From: Oxyruncus cristatus | Taxonomy: Eukaryota > Chordata > Aves > Passeriformes > Cotingidae | Reading direction: 5' to 3' | DNA: 64,000 nucleotides | Assembly (NCBI GenBank): GCA_013399855.1 | Contig: VXAY01000767.1 | Span: 2,591,763-2,655,762 of the forward strand | Shown: positions 39,768 to 51,821 of the stretch, in pieces | How the letters are laid out: each line of letters opens with the position of its first letter | Numbering within the stretch: position 1 is the first letter of the stretch | Translations under genes and position numbers: made by a program | Notes under the pieces: model-generated | Databases searched by the model: none | What the model was told of the DNA's origin: nothing | The model's input: only the letters and a program-made list of their open reading frames with translations

Positions 39768-42302
39768 GCTCTCACTGAGCACAGAAGGAGAAGTGTTTCA
39801 GTTACCTTTGGGGAGTTCAGTGCCTTAAATAGCACAGAGCTACAGATTTTAAGGTGAAGAGGAGAAGATCATGAAATTCTGACTGTTGCCTCTCTACTCA
39901 GCAATTCTGAGTAGAATAACAGAGGAATACATTGTTTTGCTTAGATTTAAAGCAAGGTTTTGTGGTTTTCATGTGTATATGAGGCAGGGAGGAGAAAAGA
40001 TCTTTCTTGAAAGTACTCTAAAGGAAATGATGTAGGAAAACAGGCACAAAACGGTCCCTGTCTTGATATTGCCTGTTGTGCCCAAAGGTGGGCCCTGTAG
40101 GTTGTGACTTTTGCTGTCCTCAGTGATAAACTTTTGTAGAACCATGTCTTTATTCATAGTTTGCATAGCTGGCTTTCTAATACTGGTGTGCAAGTAAAGA
40201 GATGGTCTTTAAACGTGACCAATACATAATGTGTAAATATAATGAGTTGTCATCCTGCTCTGCATAACCTTTTAAGTATCTACACTAACTAATGAAAATA
40301 GAATAATTTATCTGCCTGACTTGAGGTGGTAATGCATTTTTTTCAACATAGTAGCAATTCATAGTCTGCATAGGTAAGAACGTTTCACAGGAGAATTATT
40401 ATGGTAATTTTAATTTTATCTTAGAACTTGTAATTATTCCACAGTATTGTTCTAATGTAACAGAGCATGCAGCAGTTCATTTGTTTGTCAGTGCTCAAAA
40501 TTGGGCAGTGCAACTTAAAAATTTAGTTTTAATCTTATTCTTTTTATCAAAATGTTTTGGGCATGTGTTTTCCTCTATGCACACATTTTAAAGATGAAAA
40601 TAAAATTAAATAAATAATCACTGCAATAAAAAGTTGCCATGAATATAGTTAAAACTGAAAAGCTATTATATTAGGTGTGAACTTTTGTGGGGTTTTGTTT
40701 CTCGGGGTATGTGATAAACATGAAGAGAACAGATTGGGATTTGTTTTCCTTGCATGGGCTTATAGACCTAGTTCTGATTATTCATCCCTTACTCTGATAC
40801 AACATTTTCATAGATATTCTGCGGGTGCATCTTCATGAATTTTTGTCCTGAAGGCATAAGAAGTTTTTTTCAGCTGCATGGATGTTGCTTGTGCATTTCC
40901 TTGATATATGTCATGTAGAGGAAAAAATGGGACTTGAAAAGATGCTTGGTTTTAGTCCACCAGTATCAGTAAGGAGAGCTGTGAGGTCTTTCTTCTGCTT
41001 CTCACTGAGTTTGAATCTGGACTTAGCAGAGGGAATGTCCCCTGGAAAGGAACAGGCATCTCCCTTCTTAAGGATGAAGGCAGCATTGAGGAACAAGTGG
41101 AACAGTTTTGTCATCTGACATGATCCAAACTATTCAAATAAATAAGGAAAACTGGTGGGCCAAATCCTCGCCAGGTTCTGAAAGGTGCCAGCTAACTGCA
41201 CTAAAAATGCAACAAAGAGAGTAGGGTGTCTCTGGCTTATGGTGGGAAGGGACCTCAGTAATTACTGTGGCTTTGCCTGTAAGAGGTTTAATGCTTATAA
41301 TCTTGATATTTTTTGCAGTGTCATTAATCATGCTGAAATTATATGACTAATATTGTTATAAGTCCTAACTCCACAGGGATTCTGTTACAATTTAGTAATA
41401 ATTACTGTCTACTAGTTCAGATAGCTTTTACTGAACAGCATTGCCAAAAATCTTCGTGTGATTATCTTCAGTCATAGTGTGTGCTTCAGTTTGCAGATAC
41501 TGTAAGCAAATGTAAATTGATTTGACTGATTTTCTCAGTGTAACATGGTTTTATTTCCATGTGTAGTGCCTGCCCCATAATTTCAAATTTTATGAATTGG
41601 GCACTACTACCCCTCAGTCAAACTGTGTATTAAATAGCATTAATCAAATATGTGTTTCAGAAAGCATCTATCTTCTAAACATGCAGTGTAATGACTACAC
41701 AGAGGTTATCCAGAAAGCAGTGTCCAAAGGATGTCAGTAGAATGCTGTGTTGCAAAGAACAATGAACTCCTCTTGTGACAACCGGATAATTAAGGATATG
41801 CTATAAAAGGGTGCAGAGAAACTACAAATCCTGTTCAGAACAAGTGACATCATAGAGATCACTGTGTATTTTGGGTTGTTGATCCACATTCTTAGTCTTC
41901 ATTATACCTCGGAGAAGATTTTTCTTTTACATCATTTCTGTTTTGTGGTAATTGCATCCCAGTTCAATTGCCTTCTTCAAGATAAGGGATTTTACTCTTC
42001 GTGGTTTCACCACCATTCCAGATAGGAAGGAAAAAGTGTCATGCCAAGGAAGAGTTGCATTTGTCACGAGAAAAGTGGTTAGGAGGAGATGTCAGATGGG
42101 GAGGCTTAACACTGCAAGGGAACAGAGATTTCTGTTGACTCTTGTTTTGGCACAGGAAGTTGTGCTGCATTTTAGAACTTGACATAACTTTTTCTGCAAC
42201 TGTTTCTAATCCTTCTTTTTGTCCTTCTGTGTTTTTGGGATTTAATTGTCCATTTTTTCATGCCAGTACATAGCAGGGAAAGCGCATCCTGCCGTACATC
42301 GT

Positions 42303-42323
42303 GCCTGGATTGGAAATCCAGGC
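42303..42323. repeat. Perfect 9-bp inverted repeat with 3-base loop
   Basis: The arms gcctggatt and aatccaggc are exact reverse complements separated by gga. It is a compact potential hairpin in intron DNA. It is too short for a microRNA precursor, and the flanks do not extend the pairing. Confidence 0.9.
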
Positions 42324-42778
42324 CAACTGTGTGTTTTGAGCTGTTTTCATTCTCTAGGAATACAGATTAGATCATTAAGTTGTAGTACCCTTATCGGTGT
42401 TAGCAAGCTGCAGTCTATTAATTGAGTGAATGTGGCATGGGTTGATACAATGTCTCACCTTGTATCAGAAGGTACCGTTTTTCTGTCTTTAGCTATAGGT
42501 TTTATCCTTCATCCTAAACCCTCTTAGAGGCACTGAGCTGTCCGTGGTTTTATTGCTGTGTTTTGTTTGTCTTCAGCTGGCAGATTTTTTCCAGCTTGTA
42601 TCTACTAACCACAAGAAAGCAAATCACGGGTCATGTCTAGATGATAAGCAACTGACAATAAGCCTTTGTGTATATTTGTTTTTACTGGAAAGATCAGCAA
42701 GAAAATAGAAAATTCTGACCGATTCTACTACTTTCTGAGAGGCAGGTAAGGCAGAGAAAGGTAATGAGTAGATTAGGA

Positions 42779-42796
42779 AGCCTGTTAAGCCTGTTA
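42779..42796 (+). repeat. Tandem duplication of a 9-base unit
   Basis: The unit agcctgtta occurs twice in a row, immediately before another aagttgactgactta stretch with short internal repetition. It looks like replication slippage with no wider array. Confidence 0.85.
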
Positions 42797-45700
42797 AGTT
42801 GACTGACTTAATTACAGTTACAATTACAGTATATCAAAGTGGGTCTGTGTTGCAAGTGGTCCACGGTGGAGATCCCTCCCCGTGGCTTGTTGGATGCAAG
42901 TGTATCTCAGAATGTTCTCAAGTACAGTACATGTCTGCTGCTACTACATTTTTATTCTCCAACTGCAGAGAAAAAATACAAAACGATCCAACTCCCAATG
43001 CCTTCCTTAAAAGGTAAATGTCTGTCAAATTCAATTCTTATATCTTAGTCTCAACCCTTCCCAGAGAAAAGAGCTCATTTTGTCTAAGCCTATGCAGTAG
43101 TGAGTAGTGGGAGGATATGTTATATTGGTGTGAATTTAATGTAGAATGTTAAAGAAATACTGAGTTTTACGGAGGTCATTTGGATTCATTTATGAAGTAT
43201 TTGTTGAAGACAATTTTAGTGTATACAGGGGAGAATAATGGGCCACTGGTTTCACTAGTTCCATACTTTAATGAGTATTCTTGTTGTAAAAATACTTTAA
43301 ATATTCTGAGTTTCATTCAGCTCTTTTAGTTATATACTGAATTGTTGAAATTTATAGTATTGAAAAATAATGAGCAATGTTTTTCTATTTTCTATTCCAG
43401 ACTTGTCTGCATTTCACTGTGAGCCCTCTGTTGCGTATTTTATGACATATTTAGTGTTTATTGCAGTGCTATATGTATATTCTCAATCAGTGTGTTTGTA
43501 ATAGCACAATTATATGGCAACTGCAATGTGAAACACAGACATCATGATCCATTGTAGTGCTGGCAGGATGAGAAATGTCAATTGAGGTTGTTGTAAGAGG
43601 TTTCCTAATCCTGCTGAACTAAAGAGTGAGATTCTTTCTGAATCATTGCCATCTGGAGTATATAAAAATTTGAAATAACCTTTTATCATTAGGTTGGCAC
43701 ATTTTACTGGAGCAATATTGGCATTGATGAAGTTCTAATGAAATACTGTGCACTGAGAAAAACTCACTGCTTCATTGTGTTGTCTAAGTTCTTTAGAACC
43801 CTCCCCTCCAATTTATGAAGGTTATTGAGTAGTTAAAATGTTTTAAATATAAAAGATAGTCTTTGTTTACAATAAGCTGACATTTTAATATGGGTATTAA
43901 TCTAATTGTAAATACAAACCAGCATTGCATGTGATGGAGAATAATTTGTAAATCATAGTATAATCAGGTAATTTAGTTCACTTTCTCTATTTTCTTGACT
44001 TCCTCTACTTGTTTGTTGCCCATAAATTTTTGGGTCTAAAATTAGGCCAAGAGGCTTCATGTCCCACCTTGCCAGAAGAAATCGTGGCACATAATCCTTC
44101 CACAATCTGATCATGCCCACTGTAGAATAGTTGTTCTGTCTAACTGTAGCTGTTACTTGTCTGTTCTGTACTGAACTGCTCTTATTTGTAGTGCATACAG
44201 CACTGCTCAGTTTATACATATTTGCTCTTGTATCAGGTTCCTTTTATAAATACATATTGACTAATCCTGTCCCCGCCAAACCTGGGCTTTACCAGACTAA
44301 ACTTACCCAGCTTGGTTATCTTGACTCTTTACTGGGCCTGTTGTGATACGAGTTAGTTTATTCTTCAAGGTGTGCACTGAACATGCATTTCACGTGGGTC
44401 TGATACCAATTTCACAGGTATTGCGTGCCTGTTGCTCCCGTCTTTCTAGAGCAGTTGCATTGAATTTGGTTGCTGTCTTTTGGATGGAAAGAGAATATTG
44501 CCAGGAAATACAGCTGGCACCCAGTAAGTTGCCCATAGGCACCTATAGATGGATTTTTTGAGAGTAAATGCCTGGGCTTTCTTTAGCAAGACCCTTACAG
44601 GCAGTGGAAGCACAGGCTGTTATAAACATTGGTGATCACACTGCCCCAGCATCTTCCTTCCTGATCTGTTCTGTGTCTTCTCTTGCTGCTGTCCTGAACC
44701 CTTTCCTGTCTTTTCTTACCTGTTCTTCCTCTGGTTGTCTGGATTCTCTTTCTCTTAAAACACCCACTGGAGTTTCTGAATGGCCAGTATTACAATTCTT
44801 GCATTTGGGAGAGGCTGGTATTTGCTGAGTATCTGTTCTTAAGCCAAGATGTTTCTAGTTAAAAGTACTGATTCCGATGTTGGAATCTTAATCACCTTGG
44901 AACTTCAGTCTGTCCCTTAGTTCTCCTTTTGAAGGGTTAATCATCATGTTTTTCAGACAACTGGATGACAGTCCTCTTCACTGTTCAGATTAAACAATAT
45001 GAAGGCTGAGAGGTAGTGCTGGATTTAGAAGATGAAGGATTAGGACTGTTTAATTGTTTTGAGGATGTGATTTCATTCTATCATGCTTAAGTTGAAGTGG
45101 GCCAGTGATTTTGTGATCCCATAGATATAGTAGATGAGAGTATATTTTATTTTAGGCATCTTGCTTAGTCCCTCTATATTCTTACATAATTCTAACAGAA
45201 ATTTATGTCTGCAGTACTGAGATTAATTTAATGTTTAAAAAGTGCTAACCAATTCCTGTGCTAATTCTGTTTACTTCTGTTACATAGATAAACCCCAAAC
45301 ATTGCTGATTATTCTGTAAATTATATTGCTCTCATTTCATAAACGCATTGGCATTGAATAAAAGAGATGATTATCATCTCCTCTATCTTTTATTTCTTAA
45401 TGTTTTGCATTTGAACTTTTCAGTTAAACCTCTAAATGCATCTGCTGTTATCTGTCGTGTGTACGTACTATTGCTCAAGCTGGTAATACACGAGAGAACA
45501 TCTTAGGCGTTCTGAGCCTGTGCTTGATTTACCTGCTTTGTGATAGTTTTCCAAGACAAGTGCTGGTTTTACGGCTGACTAATAACCTGTAAAGCTACAG
45601 ACATAAATTAAGAAGAAAAATAGCACTACTCCTCCCACCAGAATATTTAGAGGTGAGTCCAAATTGGAGTGGGGGCTAACGTATACCTGAGCTAGCTTTC

Positions 45701-47271
45701 AGTGGGTCACACAGCACCAGAAAGTACTGTCTGCATCAGTATATTCTCTAAGCCTCTTCCCCAGATAAATGTTCTCTTGGCTGCCCTGCAGGGAGCTCCT
45801 CGATGCAGTGCTGTTGGTCGGGGTGGAAGCCAGCTCACTGAACGTTGGCTTGGTTATCTGAGCTGCAGCACTGCTTTTGATGAAGAGTATGTATCTCCTG
45901 CAGAAATAGCATTCAGCAAATTATGTTAGGAAGATAAGCAGAGAGGGGAAAGAATCACAGTTTCTGAAATTTAAAATCTACATTTGAAAAACACATTAAT
46001 TTAATAAACGATAGTAATAGTTTCATTGCCATCCTAGTCCATGGGAATAGAGAAGATTTGTAAAGATTGGTAGAGTCTCATGTTACAGAAGCTGATACAA
46101 GTCTAATGAACTAATAATTCAGACTATACGTAGCTTGAAATTTTCTGTTTCTGACCTGGAGAAACATTTGTTTCATGTAAACGTGTTCCACCCTTTGTTT
46201 TTCTGTATCTAAATCAGTTGGCTTTAAAAGAAGATTATGAAAATTATTCAAAATCTCTTGGGATTTGTTTCTTCTGTTGTCTTGTAAATGAAAATAGTGA
46301 TGTTTTACAGTTAAGCAAACAGAGAAATTCTGAACAATTCACCAGCAATACAGCTGTGAAATTATATATACCATTAAGAAATAGAATGGGAAGTGTTTAA
46401 ATACTGAAAGAAAACCTTGGTAACTGAAAATCTGGTTCATCTACTAGGTGAAAAAAAGATATATGTGCAGATGAAAAGACACAAATTAATTCTAAACAGA
46501 TGCTGAGTCTTTCACAGACAGACCACATTTAATGGAAGCCATAGAAACGTTTCAAGTGGCTACTGACCCCATTATTTCTAACCCCACACCCAGTGGCAGA
46601 TCATCAGACTTCACGTCTTTCAAAGTAGTTGTTCGTGTACGCTCATAAAAAAAACCTGCCTTGTGGACCTCTGAAAAGAGCCCTGTATACATGTAATCCT
46701 GCGTGTTCTTTGGTATTGTGCTCTTAATGAATGAGAAGAAAAGACCATGGTCTACCTGAATCTGGTGTGATTAATCAAAATTGCAGAGTTCTGTTACAAA
46801 ATGGGGTCTGCGGGCAGAGACAGTGATTATGCCATGGAAAACGTATGCCTTTGCTCAGACACAGCCAACTAACTCCCACTGAAAGGAATCAGAGCAGTCA
46901 GTTCTGAGGAAACCAAGCAGGAAAAGGGAAGACTCTTTGTATGCCTTGCCTCCCTTTCCGGAATCAAGAAGGGAAAATTCAGTTAACCTGTGCTTAGTGA
47001 GGAAGAAAATACTGGAATGTTTATTCTCAATAATTGTAAATGATATTTTAAAACAAAGCAGGGTTAAACATTTCTTACAGATTTTTAGGTTTTATGATGG
47101 CTCTTTAAAATTTGGAAGGTTCGGAACAGGGACACAAGAGCTTCCATGGGAGTTTAAAAACAACAGAATTAAATTCCTCGGTGAGATGTGGGTAAAGCAA
47201 GGTCTCCTCTCTTTTAAGAAAATAACCTTATAAACAGGCCACCTAATAAATGTTTGTGTGTTTAGTTTTAA

Positions 47272-47282
47272 GGGGGGGGGGG
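47272..47282 (+). repeat. G11 homopolymer
   Basis: Eleven consecutive G bases follow gttttaa and precede ctggaaaa. Such runs are prone to length errors in sequencing and could form a G-rich structure, but no neighbouring G runs are present for an intramolecular quadruplex. Confidence 0.9.
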
Positions 47283-49396
47283 CTGGAAAAATAGAAGGCT
47301 TCATTTTATCACCTTTTTTTATGAGTGGAGTGAAGGGTTGAGAGGGAAAAGTCTTGATTTCATTACATTGTTCACCATGGCCTCTTTTGCATGGGTTCTT
47401 GATGCAGCAGGTATACTGAGTTCTTCATCAGGCATTGAATGCTTGCCTAAAAAACACAGTGAAGTAGCAGTTGATCAAGCCTATTAAGCAGCATTGAACA
47501 AATTTTTAAAAATACTAAAAAATATTGAAATTTCACATGAAAAATGGGTAGATGGGAGAGAACAGTGTTGCTGAATGTCAGGAAACTGTTTCCTGTCTGA
47601 ATTTCCAAGCTATGTGGTCTTACCACCAGTATGCTACTGATAGTATAAGACCTTTTACAAACACATTTTCTAAAAACCCTAAATTGAAAAATACCTGATG
47701 CATATTTCCAAAGATGCCTGTCCAGTGTAATGAAGATTTCAGTCAGCACCAGTCTTGCTAATCAAGAAGAGGAAAGCTCTAGTTACCTGGTGCTCTAAGT
47801 CTGTAGGCTCCCAAATCAACTTAAAAAGAAAATCTTTGGAAAGAAAAAGAAAAAAAAATCAATCTACTGTATAATTTTGAGTAATTTTGGGTTTCAGAAT
47901 TCATTGTGGCACAGATGATGCTATTTCAGTAAACAAGTTGCAGGTCCAGTACAGAATATTACTTAGTGAAAGCACGTTCTGATTGAGTTCTGTTAAAGCT
48001 GATTTAAAAGGTTTATTGTATTAAATGCTACAACAGAGATACCTCACTTTCTGATAAACAGAGTAATGGCAGATCGTATCTTTGTAATTTCTGAACACAG
48101 TAGATTATTATAAATGTCATTAATTCACTCTGATATATTTTTGCAAAGAGAACAAAAAGAAGCTGAAGAGCAAGAATATTAAATGAAAGGTGGGGGCAGG
48201 AACGCTTCTTGTCACATGCCTGGCTTTCCTGTTTGGGGTTTAAGAAAGTCTGGCTATTAGGATGTGGATTAGTGGAAGATTCATTCTTCTTCCTGATGTA
48301 GGTCAGACACTAGCTAACATGTGGTGAAGAAGAAGCCTGTTTTCCCCAGCAGCAAGTGGAAACAGGAGCTCTGCGGACTTTGAAACAGGGGACCAGACAG
48401 GATGAGTAGTTTTGACATCCCGTGTGCTATGCAACAGATTTGAAATGTATGAGTAATGAAGGCTTCATGCAGAAGAATCTCTGCGCAGTGTGGGGCCACG
48501 TTAATGCTTTTTTAAAAAGCAGCTCAGTTCCTGAGTAGCCCTTTGTGGGAAGTGATTTGTCCAAGTCAGAAAAAGGAACTGGCAATGTCCCGGAACGTGC
48601 ACAGGAGGAGTGTCCCTGGGAGAGCCTATTCACAGGAGCCTGACTTTAATTTCATGCTAAGAGAGGCTGTTTGCAGGTATTGCATCTTTCTGGGGAAACT
48701 TTTCTTATTGATTATGTTAAGTCTGAGAGAATTTAAGATGGATGAGAAGTTCATAAAGCTGATTATATACTAATAGTTAGAGTTCACACTTGTGTGCAAT
48801 CAATTTGAAGAGGTCTTATGACCCCTTTTGCAACACTTGGAATGTTGGTCAGAAGAACTGTTTCTTCTTTTAGTGTTTTTTTTTTTATGTGAAATCTCAT
48901 CATTTTTCATGCCATGAAAAGCATATAACTCTGATGTGTAGCATTGTGTGATTTATACAAACCACAAATTTAATTTACCCATGGTTTAGATACTTTTATT
49001 TTATTAACTTCATAGATTTATCACGAGCTAGTTCCATTGCAACAAAAGTGTTCAGGCAGCCTGCTTAATCTCATTTGCAACTTGTGATAATGCTATTGTT
49101 GACTTAAAAATGAGTTTCCAAATTTTAGTCATCTTCTGTCTTCTCCTTTGTCTCAATTTTAGTTTGAATTTTAAAATTCCTGCTATTTGAAAACCTGTGA
49201 TGGCAATGACTTCTGAGAACTGGCTGCACATAGACCAGCTTAGTTTCATGTGCATCTTGGACTGGATCTTTAGAAGATTTGCCTTCTTTAGAGACAAATT
49301 TAGAGTTTTCATTAAGCATCCATCCTACTTATAATATTTAATATGTTTTCACTGTTACAGTTAAAACTTTTTGCTGCTCAATTACAAAATTGCATC

Positions 49397-49412
49397 TTTT
49401 TTTTTTTTTTTT
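49397..49412 (+). repeat. T16 homopolymer
   Basis: Sixteen consecutive T bases are followed by five A. No element body is recognisable on either side, so it is treated as a simple tract. Confidence 0.9.
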
Positions 49413-49940
49413 AAAAATTCCTTCTTCCACTATCTGAAATTGCTCAGTTTCATCATCACAGGTGTAAAATAAAATTGCAGGATTCTTTCTATGCTGTTAA
49501 GTCTCTGAGTTAAGTCCCTGGAAAATGTGTGTGTGTTGCATTGAAGTTAGTTGTACCCATCGAGGTTAACTGAGTATCTTTGTCATGTATAACAGTAGGT
49601 TTTTCTCTTGTCAGCTCTTTCAGATATACCACAAAATTACACTGGCTGATATTATTTTAAGGAAGTTCACAACGGAAATTTTGATAATGGGAGTATTGGT
49701 TTGTGTTCAAAGCACAACGCTTGGAATTCAATTTTTATTTTATTTCTGAGGAAAGATTATATCTACCCCCTGCGGGCGTTTCAGTAACTAATCTGGATGA
49801 ATCAAATTCTTCCTGCTGGGTGTAATTAATTTTTAGGCCAATCTAATGTTTTGTAGACTGCTTGTTTGGTAGAGATCACCTTGATTGCAATGAGACGTGA
49901 ACTTTGAAATTTCTTTCTGCTTGGATCAGCCAGCTGAAGA

Positions 49941-50015
49941 CATCCATCCATCCATCCTTCTGTCTGTCTGTCTATCTATCCATCCATCCATCCATCTATC
50001 TGTCTATTCTATCTC
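49941..50015 (+). repeat. Compound tetranucleotide microsatellite (ATCC / TCTG / TCTA)
   Basis: The array runs through catccatccatccatcc, ttctgtctgtctgtctatct and a second block of catccatccatccatcta, then tctgtctattctatctctct. The units differ by single bases, which is the usual sign of stepwise mutation and slippage. It sits in intron and is probably highly variable between individuals. An 81-codon open frame passes through it only because the repeat lacks stop codons in that frame. Confidence 0.93.
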
Positions 50016-51395
50016 TCTTTCAGTAGGTGTATGTGTTTTCCCACTGATGGCATCAGGAATCTGTTTTCCACACATATGTGGGGAACATTGTCTCTTTATC
50101 CTCCTTCCAATCCACTGCCAGTACTCTGGGAGACAAGATTGATGCAGAGGTTTGGGTTATTTCCTTCCTTTGTCTTGTTAGGTTAGGCACTTTTCTGAGA
50201 AGATTCTGTTAATAGATTATTTTTAAAAAAAAATCCTTTGGTCATATGTAGTATCTGGGGATATTGAAAATACATTACATCTTTTATCTACCTTGTTATC
50301 CTGTGTAAAAATAGGGTGAGATGGTGAGAGGTTTGTTTAGGCTACAGGCTCTTTACAGCTGGATTTTCTTTCCTTTTGTTAGGCAGTTTTTGATGTACAA
50401 ATATATAATAAGGTGTTTAATTCCAAGAATTATATTCTTCTCCATCAGTCCAAGATCAACTTCTGCAGTTAATTTAATTCTAAAGGCAGTTTTGGTCATA
50501 AAGCACCTCTAACAGTGCTGCTTACATGGGCAGGTTCCACCCACTTAGTGTAATGCAACAGTAACATGGGAAAATTTATCTATAGGCATTTCTGTGTGTC
50601 TCAACACTGCATAAAATCCTAACAGAGAAATTCTGTGCTAAGGGTGCAGCCTTTCTTTATAACTGGTGAACTGTATTCCTGGGGATTGTTTCAGCTACAG
50701 CAGTGGCTTTTTTTGGCAGGTGAGGTTAATGGTTTCTGACAGGAATCACTCTGTAGGCTTGTTTTCTTCAGTTTGAGCTCTCATGTGTTAAGCTTTCACA
50801 TGTCAGACTTAAAAGAACTTATCTGTATTTGCAACTCCGGAAATTATAAATAGGACAGTTTTTGATAACACCATTTAGGGTTATTTTATGAATTTTCTGT
50901 TCTTTGGCATTTCAGTTTTTTCAGTCTGTCATCTGAATCATAATTTAAGCCTGCATTAAAGGTACTCATTTTTTAAACCAAATTCTATATTCTCATATGC
51001 TTAAAATATCATGAATATCTTTTGTTCTTGCAGGGATGTTACCTGCTATAAAATGTGGTGTTAAAGCATTGCCCACTGCAGTGCTGTGCTCAGGAGATGC
51101 TTCACTGACCATAAGCCTGTGTCAAAACATAACTGATGGTGTTTGTCTCCAGAAATGAAGAGCCTATATAGGGGAAATCCAAATTTATCCAATTAGTCAT
51201 ACAAAATTTTTTCCAGTTAATCAGGAGATCTGCTTCTATGACTCTAAAAGGCATAGCAAGTTGAGACTTTTTAGAGAACTATTTTAACTGAAAGGGTAAA
51301 ACCCACAAACCAAAAGCAAATGTTAAATGTCACATATTTTTTCCATGGCTGAGTGTATGACACCTGTAACTTGTAATTGCTGAAATATGCACATT

Positions 51396-51418
51396 AAAAA
51401 AAAAAAAAAAAAAGGGGG
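51396..51418 (+). repeat. A18 tract followed by G5
   Basis: Eighteen A bases run directly into five G bases, then acagtagc. This could be a simple tract. No retroposed body could be identified upstream. Confidence 0.88.
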
Positions 51419-51788
51419 ACAGTAGCTTTTTTTCATGTAATTCCCAACTTCCATTACCAAATGAAAAAAGTAAAAATATTTTATGTAACTGCCATAAAGT
51501 TTGTCATCAAATGTCCTACAAATATTGTAAAAAGCAAGAAAAAGTCTTTGTTGCAGTTCTGCAGTTAAATATTCTAGCCATAATTCTAAACTGTGAAGTT
51601 GAAGCTTAGTGCAGTATAGATGGGTGAAGTCCTACACACTCAGATTTTGTGGAGAATTATCAACTTGTGCAAAGACAGATACATGTCTGCATCTGTTACT
51701 GAAACTACACAAGAGTAAAAACGGAGCTTACTTCATTTGTAGCTTCACAGAAGAAACACATTGGGAAGGTATTTGTTGATAAAGAAAT

Positions 51789-51821
51789 TGAATCATAGAA
51801 TCACAGCCAGAATCACTGGAG
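51789..51821 (-). repeat. Remnant CR1 3' terminus on the minus strand
   Basis: The + strand reads ttgaatcatagaatcacag and then ccagaatcactggag. Bird CR1 copies inserted in the minus orientation typically begin aatcatagaatcacagaatc followed by actgaggttggaa, so the first 30 or so bases fit apart from a small insertion. The expected ggttggaaaagacc body does not follow, so only the terminal microsatellite-like part is left, or the match is a chance one. Confidence 0.45.

Noticed and set aside
41235..41265. ggtgggaagggacctcagta as a possible minus-strand CR1 fragment
   Set aside because: Only about 14 bases match the CR1 ggttggaagggacctc phrase and neither flank continues the match.
48140..48190. 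tttttgcaaag followed by a Lys/Glu-rich short frame as a possible exon
   Set aside because: The frame hits a stop after about ten codons, no donor follows, and it does not match the expected next NCKAP5 exon.
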